A stretch of DNA of 64,000 bases from Dyella caseinilytica (GTDB lineage: Bacteria > Pseudomonadota > Gammaproteobacteria > Xanthomonadales > Rhodanobacteraceae). The stretch covers positions 3,968,001 through 4,032,000 of the forward strand of contig NZ_CP064030.1 in NCBI RefSeq assembly GCF_016865235.1, in the 5' to 3' direction. Shown here in pieces: positions 43,202-51,852 of this stretch; the first letter of the stretch is position 1; every line of letters begins with the position of its first letter. The notes below the pieces were generated by a model that worked only from the letters and a program-made list of their open reading frames with translations, made no database searches and was not told the DNA's origin. The translations under genes and the position numbers were made by a program.

Positions 43202-44857
43202 GTGGAACTTCTCGTCGACATCTTCGGCTACCTCAGCATCATCCTGCACGGTTTAACCATCGTCGCGCAGTCGATGACGCTAGGCGGCATCTTGTTTCTG
43301 GTGTTCCTGGCACGCCCGTTTGCGCACATGCTCGAACAAGGCGCCGATCTGGAACGGCGCATCACGCGCCTGACCATCTATAGCGCGATCGGACTGGTCA
43401 TCGCTGAGCTGGCAGGTGTCGGACTGCAGGTCGCCGTGGTGATGTCCACGGTCGATCTCGGCTTCTTCGATGTCATGCAGGCACCGTTCGCGATGGCCGG
43501 CACGGTGAAGATCCTCTGCGCGATCCTGCTGATTCCTTGCCTGAGCGCACGCATCGCATCCCGTCCACTTTCTGCTGTGCTGTTGCTATTGCTCGGCGCG
43601 GCCGAACTGACGGCTGCCACGTTTACCACGCACGCTTACGCACGATTGAGCGACAACGTATTACTGCTGCTCGTGGAAGGCCTGCATCAATTCGGTGCGG
43701 CCATCTGGGTTGGTGCCATTCCGTGCTTTGTACTGGCGTTGGGCCGCCTACATGACGCCAACGGCTGGCGCCTGGTGGGCGCGCGCTTCTCGCGCATGTC
43801 GATGATCGGCGTGACCAGCATCGTGATTTCCGGCGCGGTGATGAGCCTGTATTACATCGGCAGCATGCAGGGTTTCTACGGCACGGCCTATGGCGTGATG
43901 GTCGGCGCGAAGATCGCGATGTTCCTCGCACTGCTGGCGCTGGGCGCAGGCAACCTGATGGTGACCGAGCGGCTGCGCAAGAACCAGGATACGTCGGTGA
44001 TCCGCCTGCGCCGGTTCGCCGAAGTGGAAATCGGCATCGGCTTTACCATTTTCTTCGCCGCCGCATCGCTGACCTCGGTGCCGCCAGCGGTCGACCTGAC
44101 CACCGATCGCGTGACGTTGCACGAGATTGCCGTACGCAATGCCCCAGCGTGGCCACGCCTCACCTCGCCCGATCACGACCAGCTCGCGATTTCGGAAATG
44201 CAGTCGCAGTTGGACAAGGAAGCCCAGCAGCGCGGCCAGGTTGCAGCGCAGGCCAACGTGCCGGGCTCAGGCATTCTGCCGCCGCGCAATGCCGATGACA
44301 TTGCCTGGTCGGAGTACAACCATCACTGGGCCGGCATCTTTGTGCTGCTGATCGGTTTCCTTGCCTTGCTCAATCGCGCTGGCGTCGGATGGCTCAAACA
44401 CTGGCCACTACTGTTCCTGCTGATGGCCGGGTTCCTGCTCGTGCGGTCCGATCCCGAAGTATGGCCCATGGGCAGCGAAGGATTCTGGATCGCCTGGCGT
44501 GACGTGGAAGTCGCGCAACATCGCTTCTTCGTGGCGCTGATCATCCTGTTCGGCGTCTTTGAATGGGCGGTGCGTACCGGACATCTGCGCAGTCCGAAAG
44601 CGGCACTGGTCTTTCCGCTGCTGGTCTCGGTGGGCGGCGCCATGTTGCTGACCCACAGCCATCAGATTTCCAACGTGAAGGATCAGATGCTGATCGAACT
44701 GACGCACACGCCGCTTGCTCTGGCAGGCGTAGCAGCGGGCTGGGCGCGCTGGCTGGAATTGCGCCTGCCCGGGCGCGGTGGCCGCATCGCGGGCTGGGTC
44801 TGGCCGATGTGCTTCATGCTGGTTGGCGTGATCCTGCTCTGGTATCGCGAAGCCTGA
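43202..44857 (+). CDS. copD: Copper transport membrane protein CopD
   Basis: A 551-residue inner-membrane protein with about 12-13 hydrophobic segments. The N-terminal half has the CopD pattern (LSIILHGLTIVAQSMTLGGILFLVFLARP; LVEGLHQFGAAIWVGAIPCF; ASLTSVPPAVDL). The C-terminal part adds membrane segments (HHWAGIFVLLIGFLALL, MLLTHSHQISNVKDQMLIELTHTPLALAGVAAGWARWLEL) rich in His and Met, plausible copper ligands. The start is a GTG at 43202 with a weak ribosome site. CopC is thought to hand copper to CopD for uptake or delivery. Confidence 0.9.
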   Translation: MELLVDIFGYLSIILHGLTIVAQSMTLGGILFLVFLARPFAHMLEQGADLERRITRLTIYSAIGLVIAELAGVGLQVAVVMSTVDLGFFDVMQAPFAMAGTVKILCAILLIPCLSARIASRPLSAVLLLLLGAAELTAATFTTHAYARLSDNVLLLLVEGLHQFGAAIWVGAIPCFVLALGRLHDANGWRLVGARFSRMSMIGVTSIVISGAVMSLYYIGSMQGFYGTAYGVMVGAKIAMFLALLALGAGNLMVTERLRKNQDTSVIRLRRFAEVEIGIGFTIFFAAASLTSVPPAVDLTTDRVTLHEIAVRNAPAWPRLTSPDHDQLAISEMQSQLDKEAQQRGQVAAQANVPGSGILPPRNADDIAWSEYNHHWAGIFVLLIGFLALLNRAGVGWLKHWPLLFLLMAGFLLVRSDPEVWPMGSEGFWIAWRDVEVAQHRFFVALIILFGVFEWAVRTGHLRSPKAALVFPLLVSVGGAMLLTHSHQISNVKDQMLIELTHTPLALAGVAAGWARWLELRLPGRGGRIAGWVWPMCFMLVGVILLWYREA

Positions 44858-44873
44858 GCAACCCGCAAGACAT

Positions 44874-44918
44874 GAAGGGGCGAGCCAAAACACCCGCTTT
44901 GCTCGCCCCTTCGCCTTT
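44874..44918 (+). terminator. Hairpin terminator after copD
   Basis: A 12-base perfect stem (44874-44885 with 44901-44912) about 16 bases past the copD stop codon, followed by GCCTTTTC. The T-run is short and slightly offset. Confidence 0.6.
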
Positions 44919-45007
44919 TCGGAGACAGGAAATCGCGGACGCACACGGGCGGCGCTCACGCCGCGATGTTAAAATCGCCCGATTCCTGCACTCTGTCCGG
45001 ATCCTGC

Positions 45008-45910
45008 ATGAGCTCGACCTCCCCCAAGGCTTCCGCCTTCGATAGCCGCGTCCCCGCCTACCTGCAACGGCTGGAGCGCACGACGGATGCCGTACTTCCG
45101 CCAGCCTCCACCGATCCTGCGCGGCTGCATGAAGCGATTCGCTACGCCTGCGAAGGCGGTAAGCATCTGCGCGCCCTGATGGTGTATGCCGCAGGCGAAA
45201 CGCTGGGGGTCACACCGGAACAGCTCGATGCAGCGGCATGTTCCGTCGAGCTGATCCACGCCTATTCATTGGTGCATGACGATCTGCCGGGCATGGACAA
45301 CGACGACCTGCGTCGCGGCCGTCCCACGGTGCACAAGGCCTACGACGAAGCCACCGCAATCCTGGTTGGCGATACCTTGCAGACCTCCGCTTTCGAAGTG
45401 CTGGCTACAAGCGATGCACTCGACGACGCGCAGAAGGTACAGATGATTCGCGCCCTCGCCCATGCTTCCGGTTCACTCGGCATGGTCGGCGGTCAGGCGG
45501 TGGACATGGCGTCCGAAAATCTCACCCTGACCCTGCCGCAACTGGAATCACTGCACGCGCGCAAGACCGGCGCGTTGATTCTTGTGACATGTCAGCTGGC
45601 GGCCATTGCTGCAAACGCAACGGAAGCGACGCGCAAGGGACTCGAACACTATGGCCGTTGCATCGGCCTCGCATTCCAGATCCAGGATGACGTGCTGGAT
45701 CAGATTGCCGATACCGCCACGCTCGGCAAGACCGCCGGCAAGGATCTGGCACAGCACAAGTCCACGTTCCCGTCCTTGCTTGGTTTGGAACAAGCACAAC
45801 AGCGCGCGCATGCTTTGTTTGACGAAGCGCGCAACGCTGCGCGCGGCATTGCTGGCCATGCCGAACCGCTGCTGTGGCTGGCTGATCATATTCAGCAGCG
45901 CGATCACTAA
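45008..45910 (+). CDS. ispA: Farnesyl diphosphate synthase
   Basis: Trans-prenyl chain elongation from DMAPP and IPP to FPP, supplying the squalene synthase in the same region. The 300-residue protein has the chain-length region GGKHLRALMVYA, the first Asp-rich motif HDDLPGMDNDDLRRGRPT, GGQAVDM, KTGALI and the second motif QIQDDVLD. The ATG at 45008 fits the family length; an ATG at 44966 would overlap unconserved sequence. Its own terminators flank it on both sides. Confidence 0.95.
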   Translation: MSSTSPKASAFDSRVPAYLQRLERTTDAVLPPASTDPARLHEAIRYACEGGKHLRALMVYAAGETLGVTPEQLDAAACSVELIHAYSLVHDDLPGMDNDDLRRGRPTVHKAYDEATAILVGDTLQTSAFEVLATSDALDDAQKVQMIRALAHASGSLGMVGGQAVDMASENLTLTLPQLESLHARKTGALILVTCQLAAIAANATEATRKGLEHYGRCIGLAFQIQDDVLDQIADTATLGKTAGKDLAQHKSTFPSLLGLEQAQQRAHALFDEARNAARGIAGHAEPLLWLADHIQQRDH

Positions 45911-45936
45911 GCACATAGCGAATACCGTTAAAGGCG

Positions 45937-45967
45937 AAAGGCCCCCATGCACGCAGGGGGCCTTTTG
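45937..45967 (+). terminator. Intrinsic terminator of ispA
   Basis: AAAGGCCCCC (45937-45946) and GGGGGCCTTTT (45956-45966) with a 9-base loop, 26 bases after the stop codon. Confidence 0.92.
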
Positions 45968-46001
45968 TTTATCCGCACACGTAACAGCCTGCACTCACCG
46001 T

Positions 46002-46029
46002 CGTCATTCCCACGAAAGCGGGAATGACG
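46002..46029. repeat. Dispersed palindromic repeat, single copy 5
   Basis: CGTCATTCCC and GGGAATGACG around ACGAAAGC, the single-arm form of the repeat near 14331. It lies between the ispA terminator and the convergent small gene. Confidence 0.8.
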
Positions 46030-46057
46030 GCGTGGGCCCGTGCTGAGAAGTGTCCGC

Positions 46058-46408
46058 TCAAGCCGGTCGCACATCGTGCAATTGCCAATTTGCGCCAATC
46101 AACCAGTTCAATCGCTGACGCAGGATGCTCATCGGCAAATCCGTGGCGACTTCAACGTCGGTATGCAGGTCTGCCAACTTGGCGCTGACGCTAGCCAACT
46201 GATCGGTCACACCAAGCCGCTCATCGACCTCATCCGGATCAGGCTGCATGGCGCGCCAGCGCTGGAACAACAGCGGGCTACGCAACGCCTCCTGCAGCGC
46301 CGCGGCGAAATCGTTCGGGCCGGCGCCCGCATAGCTTAGTGTCTCATTCGGACCATGCGCGTTTGCAAGGTCGTTGATCTGCATGTAATACCGGCTGCGA
46401 TTGGTCAT
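46058..46408 (-). CDS. Unknown 116-residue protein
   Basis: Not recognised. The acidic, soluble, mostly helical product (MTNRSRYYMQINDLANAHG..., ...LADLHTDVEVATDLPMSILRQRLNWLIGANWQLHDVRP) has no signal peptide or membrane segment. ATG at 46406-46408 has GGGAG upstream. It begins 35 bases after the bioD stop, so it is probably the last gene of the TMEM175-bioD run. The strong ribosome site and sensible composition support it as a real gene. Confidence 0.7.
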   Translation of the reverse strand: MTNRSRYYMQINDLANAHGPNETLSYAGAGPNDFAAALQEALRSPLLFQRWRAMQPDPDEVDERLGVTDQLASVSAKLADLHTDVEVATDLPMSILRQRLNWLIGANWQLHDVRPA

Positions 46409-46443
46409 AAAGACTCCCTTTGTGGCTGACCTGTTCCTGTTGC

Positions 46444-47118
46444 TCAAAACGCCATGGCTGCGATGTCGATCAAACCTGCCGCTGACTCGGGCGCCACGTC
46501 ATGCGGCAGGATACCGAGGCACGGTGCAGGCAGCAGCGTGCGCAGCGTCTGGATATTCTCCTCTACGGCTGCCATCTGCGGGTCGATGCGATTCCCAATC
46601 CAGCCGATCAGCTTGCAGCCATCTGCCACTACCGCCTCTGCCGTAAGCAAAGCATGGCTGAGGCAACCAAGACGAAGCCCCACCACCAGCACCACCGGCA
46701 AATGCCAGGACTTGGCAATGTCCGAAGCGAACAAGCTTGGCGCTAGCGGCACACGCCAACCACCCACGCCTTCGACCACAACCGTGTCATAGCGCGCGCG
46801 CAAGACGTCGAACGCTGCACGCAGCCGCGGCAGCGTGATCGTTACGCCTTCGTGCGCAGCAGCCAGGTGTGGCGACAGTGGTTCGCGCAAGGCGAGCGGA
46901 TTGACGGTTTCGTAAGAAGGCACCGGCGAACCGGTTGCCTCCAACAGCGCGATGGCGTCTTCGTTGCGCAAGCCATCTGCCGTTTCCATGCAACCGCTGG
47001 CGACCGGCTTCATGCCGCAAACGCTGCGCCCTGTTGCGCGCAGCGCGTGAATCAAGGCGCAGGCCGAATGCGTTTTTCCGATACCGGTATCGGTTCCAGC
47101 AATAAACAAAGCAGACAT
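46444..47118 (-). CDS. bioD: Dethiobiotin synthetase
   Basis: ATP-dependent ring closure of 7,8-diaminopelargonate to dethiobiotin, the penultimate step of biotin synthesis. The 224-residue protein has the P-loop GTDTGIGKTHSACAL, KPVASGC, VEGVGGWRVPL and IGNRIDP. The ATG at 47116-47118 overlaps the TMEM175-like stop codon by one base (TGATG) with AGGT upstream. The other bio genes are not in the window. Confidence 0.94.
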   Translation of the reverse strand: MSALFIAGTDTGIGKTHSACALIHALRATGRSVCGMKPVASGCMETADGLRNEDAIALLEATGSPVPSYETVNPLALREPLSPHLAAAHEGVTITLPRLRAAFDVLRARYDTVVVEGVGGWRVPLAPSLFASDIAKSWHLPVVLVVGLRLGCLSHALLTAEAVVADGCKLIGWIGNRIDPQMAAVEENIQTLRTLLPAPCLGILPHDVAPESAAGLIDIAAMAF

Positions 47119-47831
47119 CAGGTTACCTGCAGCAAGGCGCGTCTCGACCAGCGACCAGCCACGCTGTACACGAGTGTCAGCAAAACATAAACCATCCCGG
47201 GCAGCGAATTCCAAAGGGCGCTGTTGATATTCGGCATCATCAGGGTGATCAGCAACGAAAGGATGGCCACCGCCATCGAGCCGCATTGTATGTAGTACGT
47301 CTCTTGCGCTTCGATGCGCAGCCTTGCGGATATTGACGACGCATGTCTCAAGCTATGGCGATATAGCATAGCCAGCGAACCGGCCATGCATGCATAGGCT
47401 AATGCGTAGCAGATAAAGAGAGCCTTCAGTTCGTGCACGCTGCCAATTTCCGGTTCGTTCGGCAAGGTCGTGTGCGTGTAGGCGTCATGGAAGGAACTGA
47501 ACATCGCTTGGAACAGCATGTTCAGCGGATAGACGAAAATCAGTGCAAAGAACACCAGCATCAAACTGAGCACGATAGCGGTGCCATCATGCAAGCGGAA
47601 GCGATCGCGCCAGCGCACATGCCGATGCCAGAACATCATCAGGGTGGCAAAGCTGCAGGCAAATCCCGGAATCCGGTCCAGCGCCAGTATCAGGTCATGC
47701 AAGCTGTGCGGCACTTCCGCGCCGGCAATCGCCAGCACGCTTACGGCAAAGGCAAACGCTGCATCGATAAAACCGTCCAGCCGGTGAGCCTCAACTCGCC
47801 CGGCGTGCGTGGAATCGTCCCGCTCGCTCAT
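47118..47831 (-). CDS. TMEM175/DUF1211-family membrane protein
   Basis: A 237-residue protein with six predicted membrane helices. The first (RLDGFIDAAFAFAVSVLAIAG) matches the TMEM175 family start, whose usual FSD is FID here. Bacterial TMEM175 proteins are weakly selective potassium channels. The ATG at 47829-47831 with GGGGAG upstream is chosen; a longer frame would invade the divergent fRMsr gene. It is coupled to bioD, which is not an obvious functional partner. Confidence 0.8.
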   Translation of the reverse strand: MSERDDSTHAGRVEAHRLDGFIDAAFAFAVSVLAIAGAEVPHSLHDLILALDRIPGFACSFATLMMFWHRHVRWRDRFRLHDGTAIVLSLMLVFFALIFVYPLNMLFQAMFSSFHDAYTHTTLPNEPEIGSVHELKALFICYALAYACMAGSLAMLYRHSLRHASSISARLRIEAQETYYIQCGSMAVAILSLLITLMMPNINSALWNSLPGMVYVLLTLVYSVAGRWSRRALLQVT

Positions 47832-47910
47832 GATTTGCAAACTCCCCTTGTGCCAAGGCACTGGACGTCCCATTTTAGGACACTCGCTTTCAGAAATCGG
47901 ATTGTCCGCC

Positions 47911-48408
47911 ATGTTCGAGATCAAGACCGGCTCCGCCAGCAGCAAGCGCGAGCTTTACGCCGACCTGATCCTGCAAGCCGAAGGCATGCTGGCCGGGGAA
48001 CCGGACCTGATCGCCAACGCGGCAAACTTTTCCGCACTGGTGTTCCATAGCCTGCCCGATCTGAACTGGGCAGGGTTCTATCTGTATGACGGCACCGAAC
48101 TGGTCGTGGGCCCGTTCCAGGGCAAGCCGGCCTGCATCCGCATCGCGCTCGGCAAGGGTGTATGCGGCACTGCAGCGCAAACCCGTGAAACCCAGGTCGT
48201 GCGCGACGTGCACAGCTTCGATGGCCACATCGCCTGCGACGCGGCATCTCAATCGGAGATCGTCGTGCCGCTGGTCAAGGCCGATAGCAGCCTGCTGGGC
48301 GTATGGGATGTCGACAGCCCGTCGGTCGCCCGTTTCGATGACGAGGACCGTGCCGGCATGGAAGCGCTGTGCGACGTGTTTATGCGGGCTGCGAACCTGC
48401 GCACCTGA
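47911..48408 (+). CDS. msrC: Free methionine-(R)-sulfoxide reductase (GAF domain)
   Basis: Reduces free methionine-R-sulfoxide. The 165-residue GAF-domain protein keeps the three active-site cysteines C75 (KPACIRI), C85 (GKGVCGTAA) and C109 (DGHIACD), and matches E. coli fRMsr through VRDVHSFDGHIACDAASQSEIVVPLV. It is divergent from the TMEM175-like gene and convergent with engB. Confidence 0.94.
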   Translation: MFEIKTGSASSKRELYADLILQAEGMLAGEPDLIANAANFSALVFHSLPDLNWAGFYLYDGTELVVGPFQGKPACIRIALGKGVCGTAAQTRETQVVRDVHSFDGHIACDAASQSEIVVPLVKADSSLLGVWDVDSPSVARFDDEDRAGMEALCDVFMRAANLRT

Positions 48409-48422
48409 GTCCCACCGCAGCG

Positions 48423-49079
48423 CTACCGCTCGGCCAGACTTTTCGTCCTCACATTGCCTTCCAGCAGTTGCATCACGGCGCTGCGTGCTTCTTCCACACC
48501 TGTCCCGGCGGCGGAAGAAAAGACCTGCACCGTCGCCGGCGTCCCCACCGGCAGCTCCTTGCGCAGTGCCGCAAGCGCCTGGCTGGCCTGGTTCCGCGAC
48601 AATTTGTCCGCTTTCGTCAGCAACACGTGGCAGGCAAGCTCGGTCCTGAGGCAGAAGTCGAGCATCATCCGGTCGAATTCTTTCAAGGGATGGCGGATAT
48701 CTACAATCAGCACCACGCCGCGAAGACTGCGACGCTCATGCAGATAGCGGTCGATCTCGCGTCGCCAGTGCTCGCGCAGGGCTTCGGGCACTTTCGCATA
48801 GCCGTAGCCAGGGAGATCGATCAGTCGCGCTTCCAGCGCCGGCAGCGCTTCGCCATGCACGATCGGCGGCAGCGAGAACGCCACCATCTGCTGCGTGCGT
48901 CCTGGCGTCTTGGACGTACGCGCCAGGCCTCGATGGCCAGTCAGCGCGTTCAATGCGCTGGACTTGCCCGCGTTGGAGCGTCCTGCGAACGCGACTTCCG
49001 CTCCCTCGTCAGCAGGCAACTGATTGATGCGGTGGGCGGCGAGCACAAATTGTGCGCCTTGCAGTGGGTTCGAACTCAT
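48423..49079 (-). CDS. engB: Ribosome-biogenesis GTPase EngB/YihA
   Basis: Essential GTPase of large-subunit assembly. The 218-residue protein has G1 GRSNAGKSS, G3 DLPGYGYAK, G4 TKAD and G5 SSAAGTG. It is divergent from cytochrome c4, an arrangement common in Xanthomonadales and pseudomonads. Confidence 0.96.
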   Translation of the reverse strand: MSSNPLQGAQFVLAAHRINQLPADEGAEVAFAGRSNAGKSSALNALTGHRGLARTSKTPGRTQQMVAFSLPPIVHGEALPALEARLIDLPGYGYAKVPEALREHWRREIDRYLHERRSLRGVVLIVDIRHPLKEFDRMMLDFCLRTELACHVLLTKADKLSRNQASQALAALRKELPVGTPATVQVFSSAAGTGVEEARSAVMQLLEGNVRTKSLAER

Positions 49080-49196
49080 GTGTCGTTGTTTGACCGGCTA
49101 AGATGGCGTGGGGATAATCTCAAGGTTCTGCCAGTCACGGTACGCTGAGGGTGCGCACCGTACATCGAAATAGCAGTATTTCCTGGAGGCAAGTGT

Positions 49197-50021
49197 ATGA
49201 GTTTTCGGCTCGCCGGTACTCGGCCCGCTGTCGTGAATGCAGTCGCCCTGGTTCTTGCTCTCTCCACCGGCGTGGTTCTTGCGCAGAACACCAAAGCCCA
49301 GACAGCGCCCAAAGCGCCTGCTGCGGCCGCCGCCTCCAGCACTGCCAAACCCGCTGCCGCCAGCAGCGCTCCGACCGCTGCTACGCCTGCAGCCGCGCCC
49401 GGGGCTACCAGCGATAACGACATGGCTTCGGCCAAACCGGGTGATGCCACCGCCGGTCAGGCCAAGGCTGCCGCCTGCGGTGCCTGCCACGGCGCGGATG
49501 GCAACTCCACCGATCCACAGTATCCAAAACTGGCTGGCCAGCACGAGATGTACATCGCGCACCAGTTGCACAACTTCAAGTCAGGCTCCCGCCAGAATCC
49601 GATCATGACGGGCATGGCCGCGCCACTGTCCGACCAGGACATGCATGACATCGGCGCCTACTTCGCCAGCAAGCGTTCGCTGCCGGGCGTGGCCGATCAG
49701 GCGCTGGTCGATCAGGGCCAGAAGCTGTATCGCGAAGGTGATCCCACGCGCGGCATCCCCGCCTGCATGGCCTGTCATAGTATCGACGGTCGCGGCAACC
49801 CGGGCGCCATGTATCCGCAGCTGACCAGTCAGCATGCGCAATACATCGAAGCCAAGCTCAAAGATTTCCACGATGGGGTCACCTGGGGCAACGAGGCGCA
49901 CGCGCAAATCATGCCGACGATCGCCAAGAATCTTGACCCGCAGGACATCACCGCACTGGCCAGCTATATCGAAGGCCTGCATGTGGTCGACAATAGCGCC
50001 TCTGTGTCCGCATCGCCGTAA
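49197..50021 (+). CDS. Diheme cytochrome c4
   Basis: Periplasmic electron carrier. The 274-residue protein has a signal peptide (about residues 1-29, VVLAQ), an Ala/Pro-rich linker to about residue 78, and two cytochrome c domains with heme sites CGACH and CMACH and distal Met in MTGMAAP and QIMPTI. GGAGG lies before the ATG at 49197. dsbA-like genes follow, suggesting a link with respiration or cytochrome maturation. Confidence 0.93.
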   Translation: MSFRLAGTRPAVVNAVALVLALSTGVVLAQNTKAQTAPKAPAAAAASSTAKPAAASSAPTAATPAAAPGATSDNDMASAKPGDATAGQAKAAACGACHGADGNSTDPQYPKLAGQHEMYIAHQLHNFKSGSRQNPIMTGMAAPLSDQDMHDIGAYFASKRSLPGVADQALVDQGQKLYREGDPTRGIPACMACHSIDGRGNPGAMYPQLTSQHAQYIEAKLKDFHDGVTWGNEAHAQIMPTIAKNLDPQDITALASYIEGLHVVDNSASVSASP

Positions 50022-50138
50022 CTTCCGGCCGGCCATGTTGTCTTAAGGATGCTCAACGCTACGCAGGCGGCATGACGCCTGCGTAGAATGGGCCAGAGCA
50101 TCCCTAACCCTCCCGCTTTCCCCATCCCGAGTCCAGCC

Positions 50139-51038
50139 ATGCTGAAGCGACTGACTTTCCTCTGTACCGCCCTGCTCGCGCTCAGTGCGTGCAGCCACAA
50201 CGGCTCCGACAACAGCGCGGCTCCGTCACCGGCCCCCGCGCAGACCTCGGCCCCCGCTGCCCCGGCCTCTGCCGCGAAGCCCGCCCCGGCCAGCACCGCT
50301 CCGGCAGCACCTGCCACCGCCTCCACCGCAGCCGCCAGCGCCAGCACGGCAGCCACGCCGGCGTCGGCCAGCACCACGGCCGCCCAGAAGCCGGCAGCCC
50401 CCGCCACCCCGTTCGTGGATGACGGCAAGTGGGTCGAGGGCAAGAATTACTTCACGATCGATCCGGCGCAGCCCACCAGCGATCCGGACAAGATCGTGGT
50501 GACCGAAGCGTTCTCGTACGCCTGCCCGGCCTGCAATGCCTTCCACACCACCGCCGACCAATTGGCCCAGAGCCTGCCGGCAAATGCCGTGATGACCTAT
50601 CTGCCCGTGTCGTTCCGCCCGGACGAAAACTTCCCGCTGTTCCAGCGTGCTTATTTCGCCGCCAAGGCGCTGGGCGTGGCTGAGAAAACCCAGGATGCGA
50701 TGTTCGACGCGGTGTGGAAATCCGGCGAACTGGCTTCCGATGACCTGACCACCGGCCGTCCGAAGCCGCAGTCCGCCTGGCCCACGATCGATGACGTGGC
50801 CAAGTTCTACGCCAAGTACGGCGTGGACCCGAAGGAATTCGTGGCCGTGGCCAACTCCTTCAGCATCAATACGCAGATGAAGCGCGCTGATGACATGGTG
50901 AAGGCGTATCAAGTCGACGGCACTCCGACCATCATCGTCAATGGCAAGTACCGCTTCACGCCAGGCGCTGCAGGTGGTTATCCACAGTCGATCGAGCTGG
51001 CCAAGTGGCTCGTCGCCAAGGAAGCCGCCGGGAAGTAA
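50139..51038 (+). CDS. DsbA-family thiol oxidoreductase, lipoprotein with long linker
   Basis: Periplasmic disulfide oxidase of the DsbA family. Signal with lipobox LSAC (Cys18), then an Ala/Pro/Ser linker over residues 19-92, then a thioredoxin fold with helical insert: active site C129-P-A-C132 and cis-Pro in DGTPTIIVNG. The 299 residues exceed usual DsbA by the linker. The ATG at 50139 fits the signal. A terminator and a second DsbA gene follow, a duplication typical of Xanthomonadales. Confidence 0.9.
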   Translation: MLKRLTFLCTALLALSACSHNGSDNSAAPSPAPAQTSAPAAPASAAKPAPASTAPAAPATASTAAASASTAATPASASTTAAQKPAAPATPFVDDGKWVEGKNYFTIDPAQPTSDPDKIVVTEAFSYACPACNAFHTTADQLAQSLPANAVMTYLPVSFRPDENFPLFQRAYFAAKALGVAEKTQDAMFDAVWKSGELASDDLTTGRPKPQSAWPTIDDVAKFYAKYGVDPKEFVAVANSFSINTQMKRADDMVKAYQVDGTPTIIVNGKYRFTPGAAGGYPQSIELAKWLVAKEAAGK

Positions 51039-51051
51039 TCCGATAGATCAG

Positions 51052-51073
51052 CGCCCGGTTCGCCGGGCGTTTT
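51052..51073 (+). terminator. Intrinsic terminator between the two dsbA-like genes
   Basis: CGCCCGG-TTCG-CCGGGCG followed by TTTT, 13 bases after the first stop codon. Confidence 0.85.
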
Positions 51074-51123
51074 CGCTTTGACGCACTCATGGCGGCAAGA
51101 GCGCCGCCGACAGGCAGAGAACC

Positions 51124-51786
51124 ATGTTCAAGACCGCCCGATTCCGTTTGACCACCCTGCTTTGCGGCCTGGTACTCACCAGCGCCTGCAGCGCCGCCGG
51201 CGCCGACACATCCGCCAAACCTCCGTTTACCGACGGCAACGAATACGTGACCTTGCCCGCGCCATACCAGCGCGACAGCAGCAGCGGCAAGATCGAAGTG
51301 GTGGAAGTGTTCTCCTACGCTTGCATCCATTGCGCCGAGTTCTCGCCTTACGCCGACCAGTTGCGCAAGGATCTGCCGCCGGGCGTGGAATTCAAGCTGG
51401 TGCCGGCACCCTTCAACGACAGCTGGGTACCATTCGCCCGCGCTTACTACGCCGCGAAGAAACTTGGCGTGCTCGAAAAGACTCACGACGTGCTGTTCCA
51501 GAAGAAATTCCTTGATCAATATCCGATCAATTCACCGGACGAAATCGCCAACTTCTATGCCGGTGAAGGCGTGAACAAAGATGATTTCATGAAGGCCTTC
51601 AACTCCCCCGAAACCGATGCGCAGATCAAGAAGGATCTCGCGTTGATCCAGTCCTGGGGCGTGGACGGCACGCCGACCATCGTGGTCGACGGCAAGTACC
51701 GCAGCAACAACATCAAGGATTTCCCGCAGCTGGTCGCCCTCACCAAGTGGCTGGTGCAGCAGGAATTGAGCGCAAAAGGTAAGTAA
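51124..51786 (+). CDS. dsbA: DsbA-family thiol:disulfide oxidoreductase
   Basis: Second DsbA-like protein of 220 residues, close to the classical length. Active site C67-I-H-C70 (YACIHCAEF), similar to the CPHC of E. coli DsbA, and cis-Pro in DGTPTIVVDG. The signal region (FRLTTLLCGLVLTSACSAAGA) is followed by a mature protein without a long linker; TSAC is a poor lipobox, so secretion as a soluble protein is as likely as lipidation. Confidence 0.92.
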   Translation: MFKTARFRLTTLLCGLVLTSACSAAGADTSAKPPFTDGNEYVTLPAPYQRDSSSGKIEVVEVFSYACIHCAEFSPYADQLRKDLPPGVEFKLVPAPFNDSWVPFARAYYAAKKLGVLEKTHDVLFQKKFLDQYPINSPDEIANFYAGEGVNKDDFMKAFNSPETDAQIKKDLALIQSWGVDGTPTIVVDGKYRSNNIKDFPQLVALTKWLVQQELSAKGK

Positions 51787-51852
51787 CTCACTGCCAGCAT
51801 CCCGTGGTGTCGTTCACACGAACGACACCACAAGCAGGTAACTTTCGCCCCC

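Noticed and set aside
8619..46029. Repeated palindromes considered as a CRISPR array or IS ends
   Set aside because: Copies are single and kilobases apart without regular spacers, no cas gene or transposase is near, and no target duplication is seen.
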